Part shown: positions 43,901 to 56,600 of the stretch, piece by piece
Layout of the letters: every line of letters begins with the position of its first letter
Position numbering within the stretch: position 1 is the first letter of the stretch
From: Puccinia triticina
Taxonomy: Eukaryota > Basidiomycota > Pucciniomycetes > Pucciniales > Pucciniaceae
Direction: 5' to 3'
Assembly (NCBI RefSeq): GCF_026914185.1
Contig: NC_070567.1
Coordinates: forward strand, 6,784,001 to 6,848,000
Length of the DNA stretch: 64,000 nt
Position numbers and translations under genes: made by a program
The notes under the pieces: model-generated
Told to the model about the DNA's origin: nothing
The model's database searches: none
Seen by the model: the letters and a program-made list of their open reading frames with translations, nothing else

Positions 43901-46604
43901 CAAAGTTCCAAGGGCGACCAACTGGCCTTGTCCCCTTCCTCTTGATTCCTTGACCACCCTCAGAGTCCACCACCTGATTGCCTTGAGAATATATTGATTG
44001 CCTGTCAAGAGAGCCCGCCGCCTGAGTACCTTGAGATTCCGTTGCTTGCCTGTCTGGAGATTTCGCCCCCTGAGCACCTTGAGAGTTTGACTTTGCCACT
44101 TGATTGGCTTTCTTCTGAAGATCTACTGCCTTCTTGGCCGCTTGTCGATGTTCCTTTTGTTTTTGCTCTCTTTTGGCACTGGTTTGACAGATCTGAGACC
44201 TTGGGAAAGGTGCAGGATGCTTGTGGGAACATGCATTTGCCCCAGTTCAATCCAAATCCCAAGGGAGCCAAGTCAAAAAACAATGATGCCTTGGCTGTTT
44301 TAGCGAGCATGAGGTTTTTTTTACTACATGCCTAGTATCTTGAGTTTGGGAGGGAGAAAAATAAAGATGAAGGTGGCAGGGGATAGCCAGGCTTCTAATG
44401 ATTCTAAGTGACAATGTAGAGGGTGATTAAACAAAGATGGCACCGCGCAGGGGCCTTAGCATAAAAAAGGAAGGATTATCAACATTTCTCTCAGGCAAAT
44501 TTCACCGATAAGGCATAAGTCCCTCCCAGAGATTGGGAGGTACTTAGTTAAGTTAGGGCTATAGGGTGCAAGTCCCACCTGCCAAGGGCTGTCAGAGGCT
44601 CGCTTTGCGAGTCACACGCCTGCAGCAGCGAGGGACTTAAGTTCGGAGGCCCGCGCTTCGCGCGAGGGGCGCCTGAAGAAGGGACTGACTAGGTTCAAAT
44701 TCTAACACAATTTGGCACAGTTGGAAAGTTTCCGAGTTGGTACTCCAAAATTCCAAAGGTCCAAGGTTCAGGCCCCTTTTGGCAGGGCCCAGCGTCATAT
44801 GTGGGAATAAACCGCAGCGTAATAATCCAAATAAGCTTTACTAAACCTTATTTGTATTATTACTGGGCTTACGCAATTATAGAGGGCCGTTTGGGACGGC
44901 CATCGTAATATAGCGACAGCAGTCCTGTCTGTTTGGTGCGCCACTCAAAAACAAGTCCGGCCTGCGCTTCTCTCCTCCTCAAATCCAATGCCACAATGCC
45001 CCCACCGGGCTCCGCAACCCTTGACAACATCCGCCTCTTGCCTCGCTTCCAAGACGAACGCCAGCAGAAAATCATCAAGCTGGTCATCTTGATGGTGATT
45101 GTAGCCTCGCTTCGTTTGGGTCAGGAAGCGGAGGCGGGATTGAAGCCTCGGTCGATTGGGGGGGAGGTTTCGAGGATGGAGGTCTCTTGCGTTGGGGTGC
45201 CATTGAGTCGCACGGATTCGAGGCTGAAGGGAGCGATTATGACCGCAAATTTTGGGGTCAGGGTGAAATATCCCAAATGGCGGGGGGAATAATGGAGCGT
45301 GAACTCCTGTCGTCAACTTTATGACGCTCGGTGGGCTGCCAAACAGGGACAGGGGATAGCGTAATATCCCCTGTCCCCCCGAAAATAATCTGCAAGGTTT
45401 TTTATTACGCTCCCACATTTTTGTGGACAGCCAAACGGAGCCTCAATTTTCCGCGCAGGAAACAATTATCCCAGCGCAAGTTGAAAAGATAAGATCCGGC
45501 GGGTACCCGGCGCCGGGACCGGATTTACCGGGTTCGGATGTCGGACAAGGTCTACCCCAGCCCGATGCGCCGGGTGGCATCGGTTGAAGTGTCCGGGACA
45601 TTTTTTTGGTGCGCTGTCCCTGGGAGTCCGGGACATCAAAGTGCACCCGTGTTTACATACATGATGATGTACCAACAGGGACTGGGAGTCGAAGCCGGTC
45701 ATATCTGCAGACTGTCGAGCTAGAAGACGGAACAAATGATGTCACGGAGAAACGACCCTCGGAGTCCCCATCGTCGTTCAGCCATGATAACAGTTTGTGT
45801 AAATATCTTGTTCTCTAAATGGTGTCAGCTGTGTCAGTGGGTAACGGTTGACAGGTGCCCGGTATCCGGGTTGATCAATCGACAACATTGCCTGTCCTTC
45901 CTTTTACTGCTAACCTTGCAACCAGCTCTAAATATGTATCTACAAGGGCGAGTCCAATCCGTATAGGACCTTCGAAAAACGTCATCATGAGCTTCCTTTC
46001 AACATTGTTATGCAAAATATTTATGTAAAATACCAGCGCACAATATCCTTTTCGCGTTCACTGAGTCACATCCGTTATATCCCTTGTGTGGGTTGTATCC
46101 AGTCTCCCTTTTGCCTATTAACATAGGCGTCAACAGATTCACCAAAACGTAAGTAGTCAATAGACAGTAAGGTATGCCTAAGTATTAAGTAACAAAAGGA
46201 GCTGTTTATGCGCGCTATGCAATGTTATTTCACCTCAGTGCTGACTTTAATATGACTATTCCCATTGATGCCGGAGGCAATTGAGGAGCAGATTACTCTC
46301 CGGCACTATTTGTTTGTTGAAAACTCAGCGTTTCTAGCCTGGTTGATACCCGTCCGGGTTAGCTCAGTCAATGAAATGGCCACTTATAAGCCGCACTCGT
46401 CGTCGTTGGAGTCATCCATTCGCCCTCCACATCATTTGACTCCCCTCTACCCACCACTCTCCCTCTGGTTTCTCCCACGAAAAAGAATTCGCGCTCCGAG
46501 GTTTTGAAAACCAATCCATCTCCCAAATCGCTACTCTTAAAACCCGCGTCTCATTCCCTTGCTAGATCCCTTAAATACACACTTCAGAGAACCTACCAAT
46601 CGAA
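43901..46604. other. Gene-poor stretch
   Basis: Copies of the AACTTAACTAAG / GGAGGGACTTA motif lie near 44,515-44,555 and 44,620-44,690. The segment from about 44,799 to 45,417 has candidate inverted ends (ATGTGGGA...GCGTAATAA against TTATTACGCTCCCACAT) but no clean target duplication. A GGTACCCGGCGCCGGGACC palindrome lies near 45,500. No gene supported. Confidence 0.45.
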
Positions 46605-47799
46605 ATGTGCCATCCAACTATCCTTCTAGTCATTTTACTCTTTATATCGCAAGGTCTTTCTCGCTTCATAGAGCCTGGTGTGGTCCCTATCAACCTTATC
46701 AATCTTCAGCGTCGCGGGATCGATCAGAGTGTTCTACTAGAAAACGGCAAAGAGGCACAAAAGCTAAACGCGAAGTTCTCTGGCATGAATCCTAACTCGC
46801 CATGTAAGACGGGCGATTCCGCATGTATCTCTGGGGGATTCTCTCAATGCGTGGGAGGCAAATATGTGGGTGGTCCTTGTGCCCAAGGCTCGAAATGTTT
46901 TGCGATGCGTGAGTTGATTTCAATAGATGCCTCATTGGACAGCAATACTCGGTACTCAGTCTTTTCACTTGTTATGTATGGAAATTTTACAGCTCTTTTA
47001 TTGAAGAAAGGAACATCCTTAGGTTGTGGTAAGCTCAACCGCTCGGCTAACTCGCCTCCCTGCGTGACGGATATTCTTGGAGATTAACTCTGAACGTCCT
47101 TGATCATAGATACCGAATCAGATGCAACCGCCAGAATCAGTAACACTGGTGCCACTGGTGGTCTAACTGGGACAGGCGATTCTGACAAGACATCGAACGG
47201 CAACTCAACCCAGGCAAGCCCAACAGGAGACAAGACTGTCAACGGTTCAAAATCTGATTCAACCGAGAAAGATGACAATTCCACTGGATCGACCGCGGAT
47301 TCAGCTGCGGATACGAACAAAAATTCCACTGCAATGGGTTCATCGGCAGGATCTTCCAATCCACCCGACGTCTCAGATTCAGGCACCGATGAGAAAAAAA
47401 AATCGCCCTCAAAGGATTCTTCTTCAGGAGATTCCGATTCATCCGACAGTTCGGCTTCCGGCACCGAAAAGAGCTCGAATAAATCGTCCGACTCGAGTGA
47501 TGCCAAGTCAGATTCTGGGAAAGCCTCGGAGGGAAGTAAGAATTCAACATCCCTCTCGGATGGGAAGGAATCTAACCCCAAAGAATCCAGCTCCAACTCT
47601 AGTAACGATAAAAAGATTGCAGGTGAGTTCAGATCTATGCGCAAAAAAGAATGCTTCAATTGATTAATCTAACCGGGTTTTTCTTCGGACACTTTCGTTT
47701 TTTGTAGATCCGGTTAGAGGAGCCGACGGTGAAGATGTTGAAGATCTCAGTTTTGCCAAGGATAATTCGGAAGAAAACGACTGCACAGATGAATCCTAA
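46605..47799 (+). CDS. Secreted CBM19-like protein with Ser/Asp-rich tail
   Basis: Four exons (46,605-46,908; 46,993-47,028; 47,110-47,622; 47,708-47,799) join to 314 residues; introns of 84, 81 and 85 nt are GT-AG. Residues 1-20 form a signal peptide (ILLVILLFISQG core). Residues about 62-113 carry six Cys (67, 74, 82, 92, 98, 113) in the pattern CKTGDSACISGGFSQCVGGK...PC...CFAMP...GTSLGC, typical of CBM19-type chitin-binding modules; two junctions fall inside or just after it. Residues about 120-285 are low complexity, rich in Ser, Asp, Lys and Asn, and the last 30 are acidic. Likely secreted and bound to chitin or cell wall, possibly shielding fungal chitin or acting as an effector; that role is inference. 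Confidence 0.75.
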
Positions 47800-48889
47800 C
47801 TCTACGTAACAATGAGCTAGTACCAGCGGTGGTTTCTCCGATTTCCATTTTTATTTCATGATATTTATATGATTTTTTTATCAGTTGGGTTTCAAGAGAA
47901 CAGAGGCAGCTACGTGGGCTCATTTTGTTAAAGCGTTTAGAATCCAACTTCCGACCCAAATTACTTAAAATAGAATTTTGGCTCGAATATATAAATATGT
48001 ACGCTTGATGTAGATAGTTTCTTCCAAACTGGGTCTGGATTATTCAAGAAATTTATGGGTCCGGAATCATTGAATGATTTCGTGATAGGTTTACACAACA
48101 AAAACCATTCTTATTACTCGATTAAGGCTAGAGTTGTTGCGAACGTTTTCCAATCTGTGTGATTTTGTAACGTTGTCCGTTGGAAGCAAAAGGGTCCAAG
48201 CGAAGCTCAACGCTCCAACGCATACAAAAGTAACATTCCAGATCTTTTCTTGACTACCCTCACGCGAGCTCACGCGACACTCATCTGCTGAAGCAATATA
48301 GAGCAATATCGACTTCAAAAAAAACACCCAATGTCGACAGCCAGATTGCAGCTTGATACCTTGCAGATTTATAAGGTGGTTGGGATCCCCTGTGTATGTA
48401 AATCAATGTTTGAGTATGCGTGTAGCGGAGGATGTGTGTATCAATCTAGATCCGTTGGGTTGGGGGAGGAGAGCAGGAGCTTGAAAACTGCCAGTGGGAC
48501 TGGTCTATAAAGGTATCTGTTGATCCGTCAGCTGGGGGCGGTTTCTTCACCACACCGTGCTCCGTTTTCTTTTTTTTTTGCTGCTGCATTACTTCATCTT
48601 AACCAGATTTTGCAGAGAGAAATACGAAGCTTGACAATTTGCCTCGCCAATTCCACAAACGTAGATTGTAACACATTTATTTATCTCGAGTAAGTATTTA
48701 GCAATTATCTGAGTAGCATTTCAGGCTGAGCTCTTGTCAGCTTATTGATATCTTAGATTCGCAGTATATCTGTCCAACAGAAATCACAATCAACAGCTCC
48801 TCAAGTCTCTGATTCTCCTTCACCCAGATAGACTCTCTTGGACCTGTCAATCCTCCCCGATTCGTCTCACTCAAAATACCACAAGCGAT
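47800..48889. promoter_or_regulatory. Upstream region of small secreted protein gene
   Basis: AT-rich. A TATA-like TATAAAGG lies at 48,506-48,513, about 380 bp before the ATG at 48,890. A possible 5'-leader intron runs from GTAAGT at 48,690 to TTAG at 48,756. The rest holds nothing recognisable. Confidence 0.35.
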
Positions 48890-49360
48890 ATGCTCCACTT
48901 AATCCGAACTCTGTTTTCTTTGACATTGGTTCTGGCCTTCACCGTGGCAGGATACCCTATCCAAAATGAAAACACACTGCTCAAAAGTGGGTCATTATCT
49001 TTAAATTCTGAATTTGACAGCCAACGATTTGGGAAGCCATAATACTTTTGAATGCTCATCAATCCTTCTCTCCGTCCCCTTTTCGCGCATTTTGTTGTGA
49101 TCTTCATCATAGACGAGCTCAAAGGTTTAGGAAAAAGATTCCACTCGATCCGCCCCCAAGCATCCGCCCCACGGCCATGGGTCAAGACCGCTCGAAATTT
49201 TATTCAAGAAGCTCCTCGTGAGATTCATGCCGAAAAACGAGCGAGCCGACCAATCCCTCGAAGTCCAGGGAGAGATGTCGCCACCTCTCGCCAGACAACT
49301 GGATGGTCCAACCCGCGCCCATGGGTCCGAAAAGATGAAGTTATCTCATCAACGAAGTGA
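48890..49360 (+). CDS. Small secreted basic protein with two dibasic sites
   Basis: Two exons (48,890-48,986 and 49,113-49,360; 126-nt GT-AG intron) give 114 residues. Residues 1-21 are a signal peptide (LIRTLFSLTLVLAFTVAG). The remainder is rich in Arg, Pro and Ser, with Lys-Arg pairs at 40-41 and 74-75, suited to a Kex2-type protease. Cleavage would release peptides 42-75 and 76-114. Each contains one copy of a similar motif: ASAPRPWVK (49-57) and WSNPRPWVR (97-105). No Cys is present in the mature part. I do not recognise the family; a kexin-processed secreted peptide or candidate effector is the best inference. The exon junction was chosen because it keeps frame and uses GTGGGT and TCATAG. 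Confidence 0.55.
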
Positions 49361-50519
49361 ATAAATAACGTTTTGATCGGTGAGCACTTATTACACTAAC
49401 TTATCAGCGCGCCCATCCTTTCCTGCTTTGGTTTCAACTGACACCTCCCAGGAATTTCTTCATCATAGCGCGCCGGCTTGGACATAGGGACCTCGCGGCG
49501 TAAATGGCTTCCGAATCGGTTGAAATTCTGAAATTGGGTTCGGTTTAGTTTATGTCTCCAGGTTTGGGTTTTAAAAAAATATGACATGCATTGCAGAGTT
49601 AATCCAGAAACAGATTTCATGTATTTACATAATATAAACTGGGGGAGTCTTCCAGGAACCTTAGTTCTGCAGCCCCAAGATGGACCATGAATCACTCAAA
49701 GGATTGTTTCATTTAGGGTCCCGGGCAGAATCTGTGCCGTGAGACAATCGAAGAAAGTGACGCTGAGTGAGGCTTGGTATGGCTGATTGAGAGAGATAAA
49801 GCATTGGTAAAGTGCTCATCGCTTCCAAGTGATGACTTGCTAGTGAAAATCAATTGAGATCAACTTGTCACCATCAAGGAGTGTCCTCCTCAATCAAGCC
49901 TTTAAAGGCAACAGGAAGTCCTCAGCTTAGAGACCTTCACTGCACATGAGTAGAGATCTGCTGGTTCGAAGAAACTATGCACACACAGGTGAGCATTCAA
50001 CTTTTGGTCAACATGTATCATGGGGCCCTGGGCAAAGCAAGACGTCTATTTACAAATTGTTGAAACCTCGATTTATTTTGCTCTTTCCACTTGTCTATCA
50101 GACAATGTGGTTGGATGCATCTCTGTTTAATGAATAAATGTATGGATTCTAAACACAAAGAATCCTAGATACATACGACTTTCAATGAGAAGGGCAAGGG
50201 TTGGAATCAAAACAAAAAATGCAACAGATTTCCTGAAGGGGAACAAAAGGAAGGCAAGATAAGGAAGACAAAAAAAAGATGAGTGGGCCTGGGGAGTATA
50301 CAACGAGCGGCCAAAAACTTGAATTTGCCCTTGCCTGCCGGAGGGCACGGCGCAAACCGCCTCGCACGAAAGGCGACCTCAGACCCTGTGGGGCCGCCCT
50401 TTCAGGCCCATCACTGGGAAGCTTTGTCAAGCTTTCCAAAAACTGGGTTTTCAATGTTTCTTGCATGATGTCTAAATGAGGTAACGAAGAGGACAGATAG
50501 AGAGGGAAAACAGATCGAT
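49361..50519. other. No gene seen
   Basis: Frames here are short and unrecognised. A GC-rich island at 50,330-50,410 stands out from AT-rich surroundings but encodes nothing I know. Confidence 0.45.
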
Positions 50520-52491
50520 TTATTCATCCGAGTCTGTCATGAATTCGCCCTCCTCGCCCTAGTTCAATTACAGCATAAGTTGGGTTAGTACTGAAAGATT
50601 ATCTCAAAAGATGAAAAGGGACAGGATGAAACTAACATCCTCAAAGGCATCAGCAATCAAACCAAAGTCGACTTTGTATCTCAGGACCCCGCCGATCCCA
50701 CCGAAACCGCGGACAAATTGAGAACCTTCGGTACTTCGATTTGTGACGAACTCTAAGGCCGCCCCGAACTCCTGATACTTTTCAGCCAACCATTCGAGTA
50801 GAGATTGAGGTTCGGCGGCTTGTTCCATCTCCAGCCCGGTAGCCTTATCGATAAATTTCTCTCGCTCCTTTTCGGGTAAATGGGCCAATGCTAGCGAGGT
50901 ACCTCCGCTGTTCGCTCCAGATTGTCCCGCACTTGTGTTGTTCGAGGCCGTTGGTGGGGGCGCATTTGTGTGAATGATAATCGTTTCTCCTGTTGAGGAT
51001 CGCAAGGTGTGACGTGTGATATCAAGGTTCTCCCAGACGATTAGTGTCTCGACTGCTCCCAGTTCTAGACCTCTGAGGGTATCTTCAACTCCAAAACAAT
51101 ACTTTCCTGTATCAAGTGCGATTTCGTCAAAATATTTTTGAATCAATCTGAAAGAACCATAAAATAAGTTGAAATAGATGGTGAGTATGGTTTCCTGAGC
51201 GACGGGGGAAACAAAATGAGGATAATCAATGTTTTTTGTCACTAAACTTCTTCTCTTGGATGAATTTGACCTGCGATAAACTTTCAGCAGCTAATTCGAT
51301 AGCTTGATTGAATCCGTTTTCACCGCCATAACTGACATCGACTACTTTGATGACTTTAGCAGCCAACCGAGGGTCGAACATGTCACTCTGGTTTAGCTCT
51401 GTTTTGAAATCCGCACTACCGGCCATCACGATTCCTTGGACATTGACTTTGTCATTCGTGATGAAATGTTGGACAGCGAATTCGGCCACCTTACGGACGT
51501 AGTTGTGTCTCTTTTCTTCTCGAAGTCGGGCGAAACGGAGCGCAGATTGACCACCACGGCCGTGTTTCTTGGGCAAGTCAACTGTAAACTTGTGAATGAC
51601 TTCTCGAGTATTACCGGCCAGTGTCCCGAACAAGGAGCCGTTTCCGTCCATGACGATGAACCCAAACTTGGCATCCGATTCCAATAGTTCAGAGAGCGCT
51701 TCGGTGTGGAACTTGTTGTCACACAGATAGAGCGAGGTGTTGATTGGCTTGAAGGGTTCAAAGTCGAAGTTCACTTTCTTTTCCTTGCCCTCATCCGTGA
51801 GGATTGTTCCACAATAGACAATTAGACCGTTTGGTGGGATCCGATTATAGAGCTTGAGTCTTTGTTGAGTAGATGTAATAGCCGCCAAAACAGACAACCG
51901 ATTCACCCGGGATTTGATATTGGAGCTGAGGTGGGGATAATGACCCGTCAGGAATGTCAAAGTTTTCGTCAGCTTTCAACCCTGTTCCCGGGGATATTTA
52001 GTTAGAAGTGGGGTGCATTGTAGCAGTTCTAAAAAGGCTGTGGGGGCGTTTATCCCAGTGACGGAGCTCAGGGCGATGGAGATAGACTAACGCTGTACCA
52101 TATTCTTGAGCCAGCATATTAGCCGCTTGACTGATTTGCGATTTGGGTGGTAAGATCAAGCTGATCATACTAGTTCCGGCACCTCGAGCGGCCTCAAGAC
52201 TTTTGACCACTAGATAACAGGAAACGGAAATGAGAGTAGCTTTAGTAACCCTTCGGAAAAATATCGTTTTGTATATCGAAGCCAATCAGTTGCTAGAAAA
52301 AAGTTTCGAAATCACACTTCTTGATCTTCCATATCTGTTGATGATCAAAACGGAACAGTGGCAATGGGCTCATCAGCCTCTGGCGAGTTTCTGTGCAAGT
52401 AAACCAGAAGCAGTTAAGGAGAAGGATATAAATCTGAACCAGGACTGACTTGAATGTTTTGCTCGGCTTCTGACTGCGGTTGTCCGGACAT
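50520..52491 (-). CDS. SUP45: Eukaryotic release factor 1 (eRF1)
   Basis: Six exons (52,491-52,450; 52,334-52,316; 52,209-52,092; 51,925-51,248; 51,147-50,637; 50,558-50,520) join to 468 residues, including a 19-nt micro-exon that encodes IWKIKK. Introns of 115, 106, 166, 100 and 78 nt are GT-AG. eRF1 reads all three stop codons in the ribosomal A site and triggers peptide release. Marks: NIKS at 62-65, YLCDNKF at 126-132, the catalytic GGQ at 184-186 within [17 protein letters not shown], and the C-terminal [15 protein letters not shown] that contacts eRF3. The tail is acidic ([14 protein letters not shown]). Domain 3 carries a Ser/Asn/Gly/Thr-rich insert of about 30 residues (after [11 protein letters not shown]), which explains the length above the usual 435-440. 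Divergent neighbour of the GTPBP gene, 1.2 kb apart. Confidence 0.95.
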
Positions 52492-53697
52492 ATCGTTGAC
52501 TGTGTTGGTAATTCCCAAGTCTTTTGGGGCTAGTGAAACGATATCCGACGCAGTGTTCCTAGGTGGTTTCCAAGAGTTGTTGCTCCGCAACACGTTGGAC
52601 CACGGCGCCGTTCTCACGGGTCCCCCGACCTGACCCGTGACGCCTCGACGTCGTGCGGGCAGTTGCTGCATCACATGAGCCCGCAGCAAAGTCAAAGCCA
52701 AGGAAACAAGCAGCACACTGCAGCGTCGTCCAACTCAAGCGTCCCAAGTTCCAAATGAATCAGATATTTGCACCACATTGACTTGCTCCAACTTTAGGAC
52801 CAGCCTGAAAAAAAAAGATAACTTCTCTGATTCATGTTTTACCTCCACGAAGAGTTTCTTGAAGGGACTGATGCCAAAAGGTGCAAATTTTATTCCATGA
52901 GCTCAAAATTGCTCTAAATACAAATTTACGTTGGCGGAGATGGTGTTTGATTTAAAGCTTGGAGCTGATTTACTGGGTTCAAGAAAGTGCGTGGATTGAA
53001 GCCCAAACGGCCATTATATAATTTAGGTTGTTTTTCTTTTTCCTCCTGCTCTGGCGCCATCTTCACTTTCAATCATCAACATATTTACATAGTCTGTTAT
53101 GAGAGACGTTTAGGCACATGAGATACCTCGAGGGGCTGTTTGGATTAAGGTATTTATGGATCCTTGAAGGGTGTTTGGTGAAGGATGATTCGAGGGGTCT
53201 TCGATGGGCTTATAGGTGCATGTTTCGGTTGAGACCCAAGCCGAACTCGCGTCACACCGCTGAGAAGCCGCGAGGAGATCAGATTAACCCGATCAGGTCG
53301 ATCGACACTTCCTTTTGGTCTGACTCCGAGCAGAAGAACCGAGACTCTGAGTCCGGCAAGACCTTCTAACTTGGAAGAACTTGCCGACCAACCATCGTTG
53401 ATATTAACCTCCTTGTGGCGAAGTGTTGAGTTGAAACCGTCAGTACTTTTCCTCCCTGCCGATCGAATGTATGCGTCTCTAGCTTCACATCCGACTGACT
53501 TGTATGGATGTAATAATGTATGCAATTGGTTCCACCTCAGGCTCGTTTGACTAGAACTCGTATCGTTGAAGGAAACTCGAGAATTGTATTCCGATCAAGA
53601 TTGTGAATGAACTATGAGGTTAACTCACCTGACGTGGCTTTAAAACTGACCAGTTGGACGACAACCTTGACCCTGATGCTTTAGGTTCGACAACAAC
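52492..53697. promoter_or_regulatory. Divergent region between eRF1 and GTPase genes
   Basis: These 1.2 kb separate two divergently transcribed translation genes. Frames at 53,118-53,525 on either strand are unrecognised. No clear TATA box. Confidence 0.35.
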
Positions 53698-56600
53698 ATG
53701 CAATCAGCTACTCTCAATCAACAGCCGGGTCGTACCTCCGATCAACCGCATAGCCAGAATGGCAGCAAGTCGAATCCTATCATTAATTTCCAAAAAGAAA
53801 TCGATGAGATTGCTCGCAAGAACAACCACCCAGCAGCCACCGCCATAAATCCAGATAATCATGCCCATGCACTGGCCTCTCAGCTAGAGAATTCACATAT
53901 CACGGACGATTCTCTCTTGGTTGAATTAGAGAAAGTCAACCAAGTCGAACCAGGCGTTGCCCTCAAGGTACGGCCCAAGATTTTTAATTAACACCATGTT
54001 GGATCTGTGATAGGAATTTAACTGTCCTGAAGAGCTCCTGATGACGCTAACTTTTTCATGCTCCACAAATGATGAAAGACACGATTGCTCAATCGATCCA
54101 GCTTCCTGATCAAGTCACTCTCAACTTATATTGAGAAAAGGCTGGTAACCGATCATGAGTTAATCATCTACCTTGGCCTACACAACCTCCATCATTCGTC
54201 ACTTGGTGTCCTTTTTCAATCCGAATATCAGCTGCCTTCCGACAATCAAGACCAAAAACTTTCGCTTACATCAAATGATAAGACGCGAATCATTCAAGGA
54301 TTACAAGAGATTTCAAATTCTATTGGGGCCGAGGTTTTTACTCTCTGGGATGGTCTTCAAGATGAGAAAATACATGAGCCTTCACCCGACGAAGGGAATC
54401 TCATTGATAAGCTGGCCGTAAACGACGAGGCCATTTTGGAGCGTTGGAATCCTAGCTCAATGAGAATGTTAATACTTTCAGCCCTACCAAACAATCTTCT
54501 CCAGTTCAATTACTAGTCCTCCAGTGTTGTTGATGCTTCTTGTATCTCTTCCCAGTATGATTCGGAGCATCCCGGAAAGTGTACATGACATTGTAGAGCT
54601 ACGTGTAGCCTGTGTAGGAAACGGTACGTTTGCGGCATTATCATTTGTCAAAAAGTTGACAACATACTTTCTGCTAACGATTGACTTCCGTCCTTGTTGC
54701 GGTACATCCGGTTTGGTAGTGGATTCTGGGAAAAGTACCACTTTGGGGGTACTTACAAAAGGAAAATTAGACGATGGGCGTGGCCGGGCCCGAGTTTCCT
54801 TGTTTCGACATAAGCATGAGCTGGACAGTGGTCGTACCTCATCTGTGGGTATGGAAATTATGGGTTGTAAGTCGCCAGTCAATAGGTTTAGGCTTCTCAA
54901 TCTTCACGTTCGTCTGGTACTTCTACACCACAGTTTAAATTGACAATGAATTCAACATATAATATCACCGAGCCTTGTAGTTGACGCCAAAGGTAAGGAG
55001 GTTCGCCCTGAGGGTGCTGCTGGTGACCTGCTTGCTTCGAATCAAGTTGGATTAAGAAAACAGCAACTCAGCTGGGATGACATATGTAAAAAGGCAGCCA
55101 AGGTGGTCAGCTTCATTGATTTGGCTGGGCATGAGCGTTATCTCAAGGTGAGCTTTGCTTGGTCGCCGAACAACAAATGAACTGGACATCTTTCTTACCT
55201 GGCTTTTGTCGAGTTTTACAGACAACCATCTTCGGCTTGACTGGCTGTTCGCCCGACTTTGTGCTCTTGATCATCGGCGCCAACGCCGGGCTGATCGGGA
55301 TGAGCAAGGAGCATTTATCGGTCGCTTTGGCATTGTCGATCCCAGTCGTTGCGGTTATTACTAAAGTTGACACTTTGACACCAGCAAATGTTTTGGAACA
55401 GACCATTAAGCAACTTGTCAAGATCCTGAAAAGTCCTGGCTGTCGGTGAGTTGTTTTTCGCTATGACGAGGATTCTTCCTGTTCTGTACCCTTAATGCTT
55501 TCCCTGAACAATTCTACCTAAGCTTGATTTTTATCTTGTGTTCTTCTTTAGGAAGGTCCCCGTGTTCGTCAAGAATGAAGGAATGAGTTCGGAGTTGGCT
55601 CAAACCTTTATCAAAGATAAGGCCTGTCCAATCTTCATGATCAGCAATGTTACTGGAAATGTTAGCAAACATGCCAATCAATACATCCCATTCAATTATG
55701 TCCGGATTGAACAAGCTTACTCAAAAAAAGCAAATGTTATTTTCTGTCCCATAGGGCATTGCACCGCTGAAGTTATTCTTGAACAGCCTTCCTGCTGGTC
55801 TTGAGGCGCAATATCCCATCGATGATCCTTTAGAATTCACTATGTGAGTTTCTTCCTTGACTTGCAGCAGTCTTGAAGCTTCGTACGGACCCTGCTGATA
55901 GCAGTCATTGCGTCTCGGTTAATCAAGATCCGATGCGTTTTCAGTACCATTCGTTGGGACAGTAGTTTCAGGAGTGATAGGGTCGGGTCATTTGGCCACA
56001 GGCCAAGAGGTGTGGCTAGGCCCGGATGGCCTTGGACACTTTTCTCTCACCATCATTAAATCAATCCAACGGAAGCGTGTCAACGTTGATCATGCTCATG
56101 CTGGTCAAAGTGTTAGCCTTAACCTAAAGCGAATCAAACGGTCTGGAGTTCGAAAAGGAATGGTCATCCTTTCTAAGAATCTCGAAAGCCCCCCGAAGGC
56201 CACTAAAGTCTTCGAAGGTCAGGTATTAATCCTATACCACAACAGTACCGTCAGTTATCATTCCGATCAAGTTTTACCACATTGTAGCCAAACTTTCCCT
56301 GATATTCCAAACACTTGTACTTCTGGTCACCAGATCCAGCCCAACTATCAAGCAATGCTTCATGTCGGGAGTGTAAGACAAACCGTGAGTGGTATTTGAT
56401 TGTCCATCTGTAATTTCAGGAGAAGAAAATAACTTATAGCCCTCCTTGAAATTGATGATCCCAATAAACTGATTGACCGCTCACCGATATTCCGATTGCG
56501 AACAAAAACTCCGATGCGAGACGGTTGAATTATATCCGAAAACAGGTCAAAATATTATCTATCGAGAAAAGTCAAGTCTTGAGGACTGGTGACCGAGCTA

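Noticed and set aside
44799..45417. Possible MITE with ATGTGGGA...GCGTAATAA inverted ends
   Set aside because: End similarity is partial and no target duplication is visible, so it is only mentioned in the region entry.
47084..47659. 191-codon minus-strand acidic frame opposite the CBM19-like gene
   Set aside because: It is the antisense of the Ser/Asp-rich repeat tail; the plus strand has the signal peptide and consistent splicing.
54085..54160. Frameshift in the GTPase gene near 54,130
   Set aside because: Using the acceptor at 54,078 instead of an ATG at 54,071 gives one continuous conserved frame, so no lesion is needed.
56400..56545. Coding segment [17 protein letters not shown] in the GTPase gene
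   Set aside because: It lies in the intron between 56,385 and 56,545; skipping it joins VRQT to [18 protein letters not shown] in frame.
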